Below, piece after piece: positions 1 to 7,591 of a stretch of DNA of 60,143 nt. The position numbers and the translations under genes were made by a program. Origin of the DNA: Candidatus Enterenecus stercoripullorum (GTDB lineage: Bacteria > Bacillota > Clostridia > Oscillospirales > Oscillospiraceae); the NCBI GenBank assembly GCA_018716015.1, contig DVKM01000062.1:1-60143 (forward strand). Direction: 5' to 3'. The notes below the pieces were generated by a model. It saw only the letters and a list, made by a program, of their open reading frames with translations, had not been told where the DNA came from and made no database searches. Within the stretch, counting starts at the first letter, position 1. Each line of letters opens with the position of its first letter.

Positions 1-269
1 GTGGCCCCCACCACGTTGGCGCTCTTGGTGCGGCTGCCCCCCAGCAGGTGCATCTGGTACATGGTGTACAGCAGCTTGCGGTGGCTGGGCTTGAAGCCGT
101 CGATCTCCGGGATGGCCCGGGAGACGATGACCGACATGGCGTAGGGCATATAGTTGACTTCCAGGGTCTCGGTGATGGGCTGCTCCAACACCTGGGCCCG
201 CAGGCCCATGACGTTGGGGTTGTTTGCTTTTTTATGCCCCTGGTCCTGGGTGGTTTTCTTTTTCGCCAT
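1..269 (-). CDS. Type IIA DNA topoisomerase subunit A (ParC/GyrA type), N-terminal part, cut by window edge
   Basis: This is the breakage-reunion subunit of a gyrase or topoisomerase IV type enzyme, which cuts and religates DNA. Only about 89 N-terminal codons are inside the window. After a Lys-rich leader the protein shows the family opening: [20 protein letters not shown], then [19 protein letters not shown], which leads toward the active-site tyrosine outside the window. The ATG at 269 follows GGAGGA by 10 bases. An out-of-frame ATG at 279 was not chosen. It lies 36 bases downstream of the B subunit on the same strand, so the two are almost certainly co-transcribed. Whether it is functionally GyrA or ParC cannot be decided from this fragment; the atypical B subunit favours topoisomerase IV. 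Confidence 0.9.
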   Translation of the reverse strand, partial: MAKKKTTQDQGHKKANNPNVMGLRAQVLEQPITETLEVNYMPYAMSVIVSRAIPEIDGFKPSHRKLLYTMYQMHLLGGSRTKSANVVGA

Positions 270-305
270 TGGGTGTCATTCCTCCATCAGATGGAGCGGG
301 CGGGT

Positions 306-2300
306 TTAGGAGATGTCCGCCATGTCCAGATATTTATAACCGTTGTCGGCGATGTGTTCCTTTCTCCCTGCCAGGTTGTCCCCCAGCAGCAGGTCAAACA
401 CCGCCGCAGTCTTCTCCACGTCCTCGGGCATGACCTTGATGAGCCTGCGGGTGTCCGGACTCATGGTGGTCAGCCACATCATGTCCGGCTCGTTCTCACC
501 CAGGCCCTTGGAGCGCTGGAGGTCGTACTTCTTCTTTTCCTCGTCCATCTGCCGGCAGATGGCGTTCTTCTCCTGGTCGGAGTAGGCAAACCAGGTCTTC
601 TCCTTGCAGGTGATCTCATACAGGGGGGATTCCGCGATATAGACGTACCCCTCCTGGATGAGGGTGGGGGTGAGCCGGTAGAGCATGGTGAGGATCAGGG
701 TGCGGATCTGGAAGCCGTCCACATCGCCGTCGGTACAGATGATGATCTTGTTCCACCGCAGGTTGTTCAGGTCAAACTCAGACAGGTCCTTGTTGCTCTT
801 GTTCTTGACCTCCACGCCGCAGCCCATGACCTTGAGCAGGTCGGTGATGATCTCGCTTTTGAAGATCTTGGCGTAGTCCGCTTTCAGACAGTTGAGGATC
901 TTGCCCCGCACGGGCATGATGCCCTGGAACTCCGGGTCCCGGGACAGCTTGACGCTGCCCATGGCGGAGTCACCCTCCACAATATACAACTCCCGGCGGG
1001 ACACATCCTTGGTGCGGCAGTCTACGAACTTCTGCACCCGGTTGGAGATGTCCAGGGAGCCGGACAGCTTCTTCTTGATGCCCAGCCGGGTCTTTTCCGC
1101 CGTCTCCCGGGAGCGCTTGTTCACCAATACCTGGCCGGCGATCTTTTCCGCGTCCAGGGGGTTCTCGATAAAGTAGACCTCCAGCTGGGAGCGGAGAAAG
1201 TCGGTCATGGCCTCCTGGATGAATTTGTTGGTGATGGACTTCTTGGTTTGGTTTTCGTAGCTGGTCTGGGTGGAGAAGTTGTTGCTCACCAGCACCAGGG
1301 CGTCCTGAATATCATTAAACGTGATCTTGCTCTCGCTCTTCTGATATTTGCCGTTTTGTTTCAGCCAGCCGTCGATGGCGGACACAAAAGCGGATTTTAC
1401 AGCCTTCTCCGGGGAGCCGCCGTACTCCAGCCATGAGGAGTTGTGGTAGTGCTCGATGACCTGCACCCGGTTGGAGAAGCAAAAGGCCACCGACAGCTTG
1501 ACCTTGTATTCCTCCTTGTCCTCCCGGTCCTTGCCCCGGCGCTCCGTCTGCCAGAACACCGGCTGAGTGAGGGCGTCCTCCCCGGCCAGCTCCCGGACAT
1601 AGTCGATGATACCGTTTTCATAGCGAAACTCCGTGGTCTCAAACTTGCCGTCCACCTGGTTGCGCAGCCGGAAGGTGACCCCGGCGTTGACCACTGCCTG
1701 CCGCTTGAGGGTGTCGGTGTAGTACTCCAGGGGGATGTCGATGTTGGTAAACACGTCCAGGTCGGGCTTCCAATGAAATTTAGAGCCGGTCTTCTTCCGG
1801 TCGGCGGGCTCCTTTTTCATCTCGCCCACGATTTCGCCCTTTTCAAAGTGCAGGGTATATTGGAAGCCGTCCCGGTAGATCACCGCGTCAAAATATTCGC
1901 TGGCGTACTGGGTGGCGCAGGAGCCCAGGCCGTTGAGGCCCAGGGAGTACTCGTAGTTGTCCCCGTCGCCGTTTTTATATTTGCCCCCGGCGTACAGCTC
2001 GCAGAACACCAGTTCCCAGTTATACCGGCCCTCCGCCTCATTCCAGTCCACGGGACAGCCCCGGCCGAAGTCCTCCACCTCGATGGACCTGTCCTTATAC
2101 CGGGTGACGATGATCAGGTTGCCGTGGCCCTCCCGGGCCTCGTCGATGGCGTTGGAGAGGATCTCAAACACCGCGTGCTCGCAGCCCTCCAACCCATCGG
2201 AGCCAAAGATGACGCCCGGGCGCTTGCGCACCCGGTCGGCCCCCTTCAGCGCAGAGATGGACTCGTTGCCATACTGTGATCCAGCTTTCGGTTTTACCAT
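306..2300 (-). CDS. Type IIA DNA topoisomerase subunit B (ParE/GyrB type, clostridial variant)
   Basis: This 664-residue protein is the ATPase/Toprim subunit that powers strand passage by the A subunit encoded just downstream. The GHKL ATPase is visible as EILSNAIDEA (about 47-56), DFGRGCPVD (about 76) and GLNGLGSCATQY (about 120). The transducer Lys segment QTKKSI follows. The Toprim motifs are VEGDSAMGS (about 441-449) and TDGDVDGFQ (about 522), then RSKGLGE near the C-terminus. The usual EGDSAGG glycine pair reads MG here. The start at 2300 is chosen because AGTAGGTG lies just upstream; the frame is also open to a TTG at 2327, which has no ribosome site. The family is certain, but GyrB versus ParE is not, because these clostridial paralogues are divergent. 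Confidence 0.92.
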   Translation of the reverse strand: MVKPKAGSQYGNESISALKGADRVRKRPGVIFGSDGLEGCEHAVFEILSNAIDEAREGHGNLIIVTRYKDRSIEVEDFGRGCPVDWNEAEGRYNWELVFCELYAGGKYKNGDGDNYEYSLGLNGLGSCATQYASEYFDAVIYRDGFQYTLHFEKGEIVGEMKKEPADRKKTGSKFHWKPDLDVFTNIDIPLEYYTDTLKRQAVVNAGVTFRLRNQVDGKFETTEFRYENGIIDYVRELAGEDALTQPVFWQTERRGKDREDKEEYKVKLSVAFCFSNRVQVIEHYHNSSWLEYGGSPEKAVKSAFVSAIDGWLKQNGKYQKSESKITFNDIQDALVLVSNNFSTQTSYENQTKKSITNKFIQEAMTDFLRSQLEVYFIENPLDAEKIAGQVLVNKRSRETAEKTRLGIKKKLSGSLDISNRVQKFVDCRTKDVSRRELYIVEGDSAMGSVKLSRDPEFQGIMPVRGKILNCLKADYAKIFKSEIITDLLKVMGCGVEVKNKSNKDLSEFDLNNLRWNKIIICTDGDVDGFQIRTLILTMLYRLTPTLIQEGYVYIAESPLYEITCKEKTWFAYSDQEKNAICRQMDEEKKKYDLQRSKGLGENEPDMMWLTTMSPDTRRLIKVMPEDVEKTAAVFDLLLGDNLAGRKEHIADNGYKYLDMADIS

Positions 2301-2335
2301 GTTTGCACCTACTTTTAGACATATCAAATCATCAT

Positions 2336-2365
2336 ATTATATCTCGAAAGAAGCTGGGCAGTCAA
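2336..2365 (-). promoter_or_regulatory. SigA-type promoter for the topoisomerase operon
   Basis: On the minus strand there is TTGACT (2360-2365), an 18-base spacer and a perfect TATAAT (2336-2341), about 36 bases upstream of the ATG at 2300. It faces away from the comM promoter in the same 251-base intergenic gap. Seen in sequence; activity is inferred. Confidence 0.65.
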
Positions 2366-2499
2366 GGAAATGCCGGTGATTTTTCTTGCCTTGGCCTGAC
2401 GGGACATGGCAGCTGCCCAACCAGAGAAGGAAGCTCTTTTTTCGTTCGCCACGCGGAGCACTACTGGAGGCAGTTGCCGCAGGGAGGCGCCGGGATAGC

Positions 2500-2528
2500 T
2501 TGCGCAGTCGTAAAAACCATGGTATGAT
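2500..2528 (+). promoter_or_regulatory. SigA-type promoter for comM/yifB
   Basis: TTGCGC (2500-2505), a 17-base spacer and TATGAT (2523-2528) lie just ahead of the AGGAGGT ribosome site and the ATG at 2552. The predicted transcript would start near 2535 and have a very short leader. Confidence 0.55.
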
Positions 2529-2551
2529 GGAAAACAATAGGAGGTGGGGAC

Positions 2552-4075
2552 ATGGTCTGCAGCATACTTTCCCTGGGGTTGTATGGGGTATCCGGCTATT
2601 TGGTGGGGGCGGAGTGCGCCCTGTCCAGCGGCCTGCCCGCTTTTGATGTGGTGGGCCTGCCCGATACGGCGGTGAAGGAGGCCCGGGAACGGGTGCGCTC
2701 CGCCATCAAGTCCAGCGGGTTTGAGTTCCCCGTCTCCCGCATCACGGTGAATCTGGCCCCCGCGGACCGGAAAAAAGCGGGGACGGTCTATGACCTGCCC
2801 ATTTTGGTGGGGATTCTGGCTGCCAGCGGGCAGCTGAAGCTGAAGGGAATGGAGGACGCGGCCTTTTTGGGAGAGCTGTCCCTGTCCGGGCGGCTGCGGC
2901 CGGTGTCCGGGGTGCTGCCCATGGCGCTGGCAGCGCAGCGGGCCAGGCTGCGCCGCCTGTTCGTCCCTGCGGACAACGCCCCGGAGGCCACCTTGGCCGA
3001 CGGGCTGGAGGTCTACCCAGTGGAGACGGTGGATGAGCTGGCGGCCCACCTGCGGGGAGAAAGGGCCATCGCCCCGGCGTCTGCGTGGCAGCCGTTGGGG
3101 GTAGAGCCACCCCTGCCGGATTTCAGCGATATAAAAGGCCAGGAGGAGACCCGCCGGGCCCTGGAGGTGGCTGCCGCCGGGGGACACCATGTCCTGATGT
3201 CGGGCAGTCCCGGGTCAGGAAAGTCCATGATGGCCAAGCGTCTGCCCTCTATCTTGCCCAACCTCACCAGGGCGGAGGCGCTGGAGTGTACAGAGATCTA
3301 CTCCGTGCTGGGGATGACCAGCCGGGAGCGCCCCATGGTGCTGCGCCGGCCCTTCCGCGCCCCACACCACACCATCTCCCCGGTGGGTATGGCGGGTGGG
3401 GGAAGCAGCCTGCGTCCGGGGGAGATCTCCATGGCCCACAATGGGGTGCTGTTTCTGGACGAGCTGCCAGAGTTTGAACCCGGCGTGCTGGAGGTGCTGC
3501 GCCAGCCTTTGGAGGACGGCCAGGCGCAGATTACCCGGGTGTCCGGATCGGTGACCTATCCCAGCCGGTTCATGCTGGTGTGCGCCATGAATCCCTGCCG
3601 GTGCGGCTGGTACGGCCACCCGTCCGGGCGTTGTACCTGCACCGAACAGGCGGTGCGCCGCTACCTTGGAAGGTTGTCCGGGCCGCTGCTGGACCGCATT
3701 GACATCTGCGTGGATGTGCCCGCGCTGGAATATGAGGAGCTGGCCGCGCCCGGAGAGGGGAATGAGCCATCCAGCGCCATCCGGGCCAGGGTCAACGCGG
3801 CCCGGGCTGTTCAGGCGGCCAGGTTCGGGCTGGATGGGCCGGCCTGCAACGCCCAGATGGGGCCAAAGGATCTGAAGCGGTATTGCCGGCTGGATGAGGA
3901 GTGCCAGACGCTGATCCAGGGCGCCTATGAGAGCCTGGGCCTCACCGCCCGCAGCTATGACCGGGTGCTTCGGGTGGCCCGCACCATCGCGGATTTGGAC
4001 GGGGCGCAGGACATCGCCCTGCCCCATCTGGCAGAGGCCCTGCAATACCGGCCGCCGGCGTATCTGCGCCGGTGA
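2552..4075 (+). CDS. YifB/ComM family Mg-chelatase-like AAA+ ATPase
   Basis: This 507-residue protein has the full length and domain order of the YifB/ComM family. First comes an N-terminal Lon-protease-like (ChlI) fold of about 170 residues with GLPDTAVKEARERVRSA. The AAA+ module has Walker A GSPGSGKSMMAKR (about 217-229) and Walker B GVLFLDELPEF (about 297). Next is the family signature CAMNPCRCGWYGHP and the sensor/arginine stretch LLDRIDI, then a C-terminal helical lid. In Haemophilus and Vibrio, ComM is a branch-migration helicase in natural transformation. Whether it does this here is unknown, though comEC occurs further along the window. AGGAGGT six bases before the ATG fixes the start. 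It is monocistronic, with a sigA promoter at 2500 and a convergent neighbour (secG). Confidence 0.93.
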   Translation: MVCSILSLGLYGVSGYLVGAECALSSGLPAFDVVGLPDTAVKEARERVRSAIKSSGFEFPVSRITVNLAPADRKKAGTVYDLPILVGILAASGQLKLKGMEDAAFLGELSLSGRLRPVSGVLPMALAAQRARLRRLFVPADNAPEATLADGLEVYPVETVDELAAHLRGERAIAPASAWQPLGVEPPLPDFSDIKGQEETRRALEVAAAGGHHVLMSGSPGSGKSMMAKRLPSILPNLTRAEALECTEIYSVLGMTSRERPMVLRRPFRAPHHTISPVGMAGGGSSLRPGEISMAHNGVLFLDELPEFEPGVLEVLRQPLEDGQAQITRVSGSVTYPSRFMLVCAMNPCRCGWYGHPSGRCTCTEQAVRRYLGRLSGPLLDRIDICVDVPALEYEELAAPGEGNEPSSAIRARVNAARAVQAARFGLDGPACNAQMGPKDLKRYCRLDEECQTLIQGAYESLGLTARSYDRVLRVARTIADLDGAQDIALPHLAEALQYRPPAYLRR

Positions 4076-4105
4076 GGGGTATGATATATGAGGTTTCCCG
4101 GGAGG

Positions 4106-4140
4106 AAAAAGCGGGCGGCGTCCTTTTGGACGCCGCCCGC
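4106..4140 (-). terminator. Rho-independent terminator of secG
   Basis: A perfect 13-bp GC-rich stem (4111-4123 with 4128-4140) and a 4-base loop are followed on the minus strand by TTTTT (4106-4110). It sits between the convergent comM and secG; the plus-strand side lacks a T run, so it mainly serves secG. Confidence 0.85.
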
Positions 4141-4159
4141 TGCCGTTCTAAGCGGTCTC

Positions 4160-4399
4160 TCAACTGACAAAGGAGATCACCAGGGTGAGTACCAGGAACA
4201 AAATGGCGACCCACTTGGTCATCTTGGCCATGCGCGCGTCGGCGGACTTGGCCTTGTTCTTGGACAGGAAGGTGTCTGCGCCGCCGGCGATGGTGCCGGA
4301 CAGGCCGGCGCTCTTGCCGGACTGGAGCATCACAATGGCGATGAGGGCCAGGGCGATGACGAAGTAGAGGATGGACAAAATGAGCTGGGCGGTGGTCAT
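4160..4399 (-). CDS. secG: Preprotein translocase subunit SecG
   Basis: This 79-residue protein is the small non-essential subunit of the SecYEG channel in the cytoplasmic membrane. Two hydrophobic helices are seen: an N-terminal one (AQLILSILYFVIALALIAIV) and a C-terminal one (WVAILFLVLTLVISFVS). They flank the conserved cytoplasmic loop MLQSGKSAGLSGTIAGGAD, which is the SecG signature. The frame is open to a TTG at 4408, but the ATG at 4399 lies 9 bases after AAGGA and is preferred. It is a single-gene unit with its own promoter (4463-4491) and terminator. Confidence 0.95.
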   Translation of the reverse strand: MTTAQLILSILYFVIALALIAIVMLQSGKSAGLSGTIAGGADTFLSKNKAKSADARMAKMTKWVAILFLVLTLVISFVS

Positions 4400-4462
4400 G
4401 AGATTCAATCCTTTCGGCGGTTAATCGGTAAAATGGGCGCAAATACCCCATAAGTGCCTCAT

Positions 4463-4491
4463 ATCTTAGCACGATTTCCGGCAAAAGGCAA
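4463..4491 (-). promoter_or_regulatory. SigA-type promoter for secG
   Basis: On the minus strand there is TTGCCT (4486-4491), a 17-base spacer and TAAGAT (4463-4468), about 60 bases upstream of the secG start. Confidence 0.55.
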
Positions 4492-4552
4492 GCACTTTTT
4501 CAAAATTTGCGCCGGGGAAAATACCGGAGAGGATTGAGGAGGAGGGGGGCGC

Positions 4553-5704
4553 TCAGCCCTTGCCGGTCATCAGATCGGCCACGGTGCGGGCATAGAGCCG
4601 GGCGGCGGTGATAGCCTCCTGCAGCGTATTGCCGTGGGTACCCACCTCCAGCAGGATCTCGCCGGTGGACTGGTGCTGGTTGAACCGGGAGGTGCGCAGC
4701 ACCAGGGGCCGAGCCAGAGTGGACCACTTCTCTGCCAGCGCCTTCTGGATGCTGGTGGCCAGGGACAGGTTGACCCGCCAGTTGGGGTGTTCCTGTCCCA
4801 TGGCGTCGCTGCCCATGACCATCATCACCTGGGCGCAGTCGTCCACGGTGCCCGCCACAGTTTTATAGATGGTGCCGTCGCTGGCTGCCAGGGCGTCCCG
4901 GTGGACGTCCAGCACCAGCTGAATGGAGGGATACTCCTCCAGCCAGTGAGCCACCCCCTGGGAGGAGCGGTTATAGGCCTCGTTGTAGCTGGGGTAGTCG
5001 TACAGCGTGGTGTCATGGACGACCTCAATGCCGGCTTCCTCAAAGATCTGGGCCATCTCCTCCCCCACTCGGACCATGTTCTGCTGGGTGTCCAGGGTGC
5101 GGTAGCTGTCGCTCTCCTCGTAGATGTCGCTACCGGCCGGGGTATAGGCCTCGGTGGCATGGGAGTGGAAGATAAGGACCTGGGGACCGTCGGCGTCGGC
5201 GGTAAGGGTGGGGGCGTCGGCCAGCAACTGCTCAATATCCAGGGCGTAGTCCGTGTGATTGTAGATGGAAATCGAACCGGACGTGACATATTTGGCGGAG
5301 GTGCCTGCCACCATGGTCCGGGGGATGATGCCGTCTGGCTCGTCCGTCACCGCGGGCAGGGGATCGGCGTCCTCAGAGGGCTCTGGGGAGGGCTCGGGCT
5401 GGGGGGAGGGTTCCTCCTCCAGCGGCGGGCTGGCCGGCGTGTCCGGCAGAAGGCCGCCCAGCAGCGAGGACTGGGCCAACACCAACCTGTCCCAGCCGGA
5501 TAGACCGGCGTCATCCTGAGGGGGGGCGCCCAGCTCTGCGGCCAGCAGAGAGGTGGCCAGCTGGGTGCTGCCCGCCAGTTGGGACAGGGCGGAGGCGGGA
5601 TCGCCGGTGAGCCACACCAGCCACAGGGCGGCCCCGGCCACAAACAGGGCGATGCCCTGGCGCAGCCATTTGGTAATGGGTTTCCTTGTCCGTTTCTTTC
5701 GCAT
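4553..5704 (-). CDS. spoIIP: Stage II sporulation protein P (SpoIIP)
   Basis: This is the peptidoglycan amidase/endopeptidase that, with SpoIID and SpoIIM, degrades septal wall to drive forespore engulfment. The 383-residue protein has a basic N-terminus and one membrane anchor (ALFVAGAALWLVWLTG), then a Pro/Glu-rich linker (PQPEPSPEPSEDAD) and the SpoIIP domain. Metal-binding candidates are FHSHATEAY (about 178) and LDVHRDA (about 263); the C-terminal half has RTSRFNQHQSTGEILLEVG. The start is set by GAGGTG six bases before the ATG at 5704; the frame runs 60 codons further upstream without a site. A minus-strand CATAAAGT (5722-5729) resembles a SigE -10, which would fit mother-cell expression but is weak evidence. 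It shows that the organism can sporulate. Confidence 0.93.
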   Translation of the reverse strand: MRKKRTRKPITKWLRQGIALFVAGAALWLVWLTGDPASALSQLAGSTQLATSLLAAELGAPPQDDAGLSGWDRLVLAQSSLLGGLLPDTPASPPLEEEPSPQPEPSPEPSEDADPLPAVTDEPDGIIPRTMVAGTSAKYVTSGSISIYNHTDYALDIEQLLADAPTLTADADGPQVLIFHSHATEAYTPAGSDIYEESDSYRTLDTQQNMVRVGEEMAQIFEEAGIEVVHDTTLYDYPSYNEAYNRSSQGVAHWLEEYPSIQLVLDVHRDALAASDGTIYKTVAGTVDDCAQVMMVMGSDAMGQEHPNWRVNLSLATSIQKALAEKWSTLARPLVLRTSRFNQHQSTGEILLEVGTHGNTLQEAITAARLYARTVADLMTGKG

Positions 5705-5756
5705 GGGAGTCACCTCGACCCACTTTATGCGCCGCAGGACAGGTTTAGAACCGGAT

Positions 5757-5798
5757 GGGAAAAGAGAAACTCTCCCCGCCCGGGCGGGGCGGGGAGAG
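5757..5798 (-). terminator. Terminator of the hydrogenase operon
   Basis: A perfect 12-bp inverted repeat (5770-5781 with 5787-5798, 5-base loop) is followed on the minus strand by a pyrimidine-rich TTTCTCTTTTCCC. It lies just after the hydA stop and before the spoIIP leader. Confidence 0.7.
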
Positions 5799-5813
5799 TG
5801 GATCGGAGGGGGA

Positions 5814-7574
5814 TCACACGTCGGTGCGGTAGCGCTTTTGGGGCACATAGGTGCAGTGGAGCAGCTCGTGGGCCTTGTGGCCACCGGGCTGGCCCAGATA
5901 GGTCTCGTAGACCTCCTTGATCACCGGGTTTTCGTGGCTCTTGCGATACTCCATGCCGGAGTCCTGCTTATAAAGAGCCTTGGCCCGCAGGCCCTGCAGA
6001 TCGGTGAAGGAGCGCACGGTGGACGGGTGCAGGGGCTGGCCGCCGCCGTTGACGCAGCCGCCGGGGCAGGCCATGAACTCAATGAAGTCGTACTGCAGCT
6101 CACCCGAGCGCACCCCATCCAGCACGGTCTTGGCGTTATGCAGCCCCGAGGCCACGCACACCCGTACGGTCTTGCCGGGCAGCTGGTAGGTTGCCTCCTT
6201 GATGCCCTGGGTACCCCGGACCTCGGTATAGTCCAGGGGGGCCATCTCATCCCCGGTGAGCTGGGCCACCACGGTACGCAGGGCGGCCTCCATCACGCCG
6301 CCGGTGGCCCCGAAGATGACGGACGCGCCGGTGGATATGCCTAGCATGGGATCAAACTCCCCGTCGGGCAGATGGTCAAACATCATGCCGGCCTGGGTGA
6401 TCATCCGGGCCAGCTCCCGGGTGGTGAGGGAGGCGTCCACCGGCAGGCAGCCGTTGGCCATGCGCTGCTCTTCCCGCTTGACCTCGTATTTTTTGGCGGT
6501 GCAGGGCATGACGGACACCACATAGATGTCCCTGGGATCGATGCCCGCCTTCTCGGCGTAGTAGCTCTTCACCAGGGCGCCGAACATCTGCTGGGGGGAC
6601 TTGCAGGAGGACAGGTTGGGCACGAACTCGGGGTAGTGCTGTTCGCAGAACCGGATCCAGCCGGGGGAGCAGGAGGTGATCATGGGCATGGTGCCCCCCT
6701 CCTGGAGCCGGTGGATAAACTCGGTGCCCTCCTCCATGATGGTGAAGTCGGCGGCGGTGTCTACGTCGAATACCTTGTCAAAGCCCAGGCGGCGTAGGGC
6801 GGACACCATCTTGCCCTCCACGTTGGAGCCGACGGGCATGCCGAAGCACTCCCCCAGGGTGACCCGCACCGAGGGGGCGGGGCCCACCACCACGTGCTTG
6901 GCAGGGTCGTGGAGGGCAGCCAGAACCTCGGCGGTGGAGTCCTGCTCGGATAGAGCGCCGGTGGGGCAGGCCACGATGCACTGACCACAGGACACGCAGT
7001 CCACCTCGCTCAGATCCCGGTCAAAGGCGCAGCCGATGTGGGTCATAAAGCCCCGGTCATTGGTGCCGATGACCCCTACCTCCTGCAGCTTGCGGCAGGT
7101 GGCCACGCACCGGCGGCATAAAATGCACTTGGAGTTATCCCGCACCAGGTGCAGGGCGGTATTCTCGATCTGGGGCAGCAGGTCGTCATTGGCGTAGCGC
7201 ACCGCGTCGATGCCCAGGTCGGCGGCCAGCTGGCGCAGCTCACACTGGGCATTGCGGGCGCAGGTGAGGCAGTCCATACGGTGGTTAGACAGGATCAGCT
7301 CCAGGGTGAGCTGCCGGGAGTGACGGACCTTGGGGGTGTTGGTGTGCACCACCATGCCCTCGCTCACGGGATAGACGCAGGAGGCCATCAGGCTCCGGGC
7401 CCCCTCCACCTCCACCACGCAGATGCGGCAGGCGCCGATCTCGTTGACGTCCTTCAGAAAGCACAGGGAGGGAATCTTGATGCCCGCGTCCCGGGCGGCC
7501 TCCAGCACCGTGGTCCCGGCGGGAACGGTGACGGGGATGTTGTCGATTGTCAGATGGACCATTTTCTCTTCCAT
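5814..7574 (-). CDS. hydA: [FeFe] hydrogenase catalytic subunit, HydA/HndD type (bifurcating, trimeric class)
   Basis: This 586-residue protein makes or oxidises H2 as part of the NADH/ferredoxin-linked complex with the NuoF- and NuoE-like proteins. The N-terminal [2Fe-2S] domain has CxxxxxxxxxCxxC (SLCFLKDVNEIGACRIC). Next is the His/Cys-ligated cluster HRMDCLTCARNAQC, then two [4Fe-4S] motifs (CILCRRCVATC and CVSCGQCIVACP). The H-cluster loops are TSCSPGW (about 299), MPCTAKKYE (about 356) and MACPGGCVNGGGQP (about 501). The first loop has Ser where TSCCPGW is more usual. The ATG at 7574 was preferred over the GTG at 7583, which lies too close to GGAGG. It is last in the operon and 17 bases after nuoF. 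Confurcation of NADH and ferredoxin is inferred from homologues. Confidence 0.95.
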   Translation of the reverse strand: MEEKMVHLTIDNIPVTVPAGTTVLEAARDAGIKIPSLCFLKDVNEIGACRICVVEVEGARSLMASCVYPVSEGMVVHTNTPKVRHSRQLTLELILSNHRMDCLTCARNAQCELRQLAADLGIDAVRYANDDLLPQIENTALHLVRDNSKCILCRRCVATCRKLQEVGVIGTNDRGFMTHIGCAFDRDLSEVDCVSCGQCIVACPTGALSEQDSTAEVLAALHDPAKHVVVGPAPSVRVTLGECFGMPVGSNVEGKMVSALRRLGFDKVFDVDTAADFTIMEEGTEFIHRLQEGGTMPMITSCSPGWIRFCEQHYPEFVPNLSSCKSPQQMFGALVKSYYAEKAGIDPRDIYVVSVMPCTAKKYEVKREEQRMANGCLPVDASLTTRELARMITQAGMMFDHLPDGEFDPMLGISTGASVIFGATGGVMEAALRTVVAQLTGDEMAPLDYTEVRGTQGIKEATYQLPGKTVRVCVASGLHNAKTVLDGVRSGELQYDFIEFMACPGGCVNGGGQPLHPSTVRSFTDLQGLRAKALYKQDSGMEYRKSHENPVIKEVYETYLGQPGGHKAHELLHCTYVPQKRYRTDV

Positions 7575-7591
7575 GTTCCTCACGCCCTCCC

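Noticed and set aside
48-1436. 462-codon plus-strand frame opposite the topoisomerase B gene
   Set aside because: Mirror of a conserved coding frame with no motif of its own.
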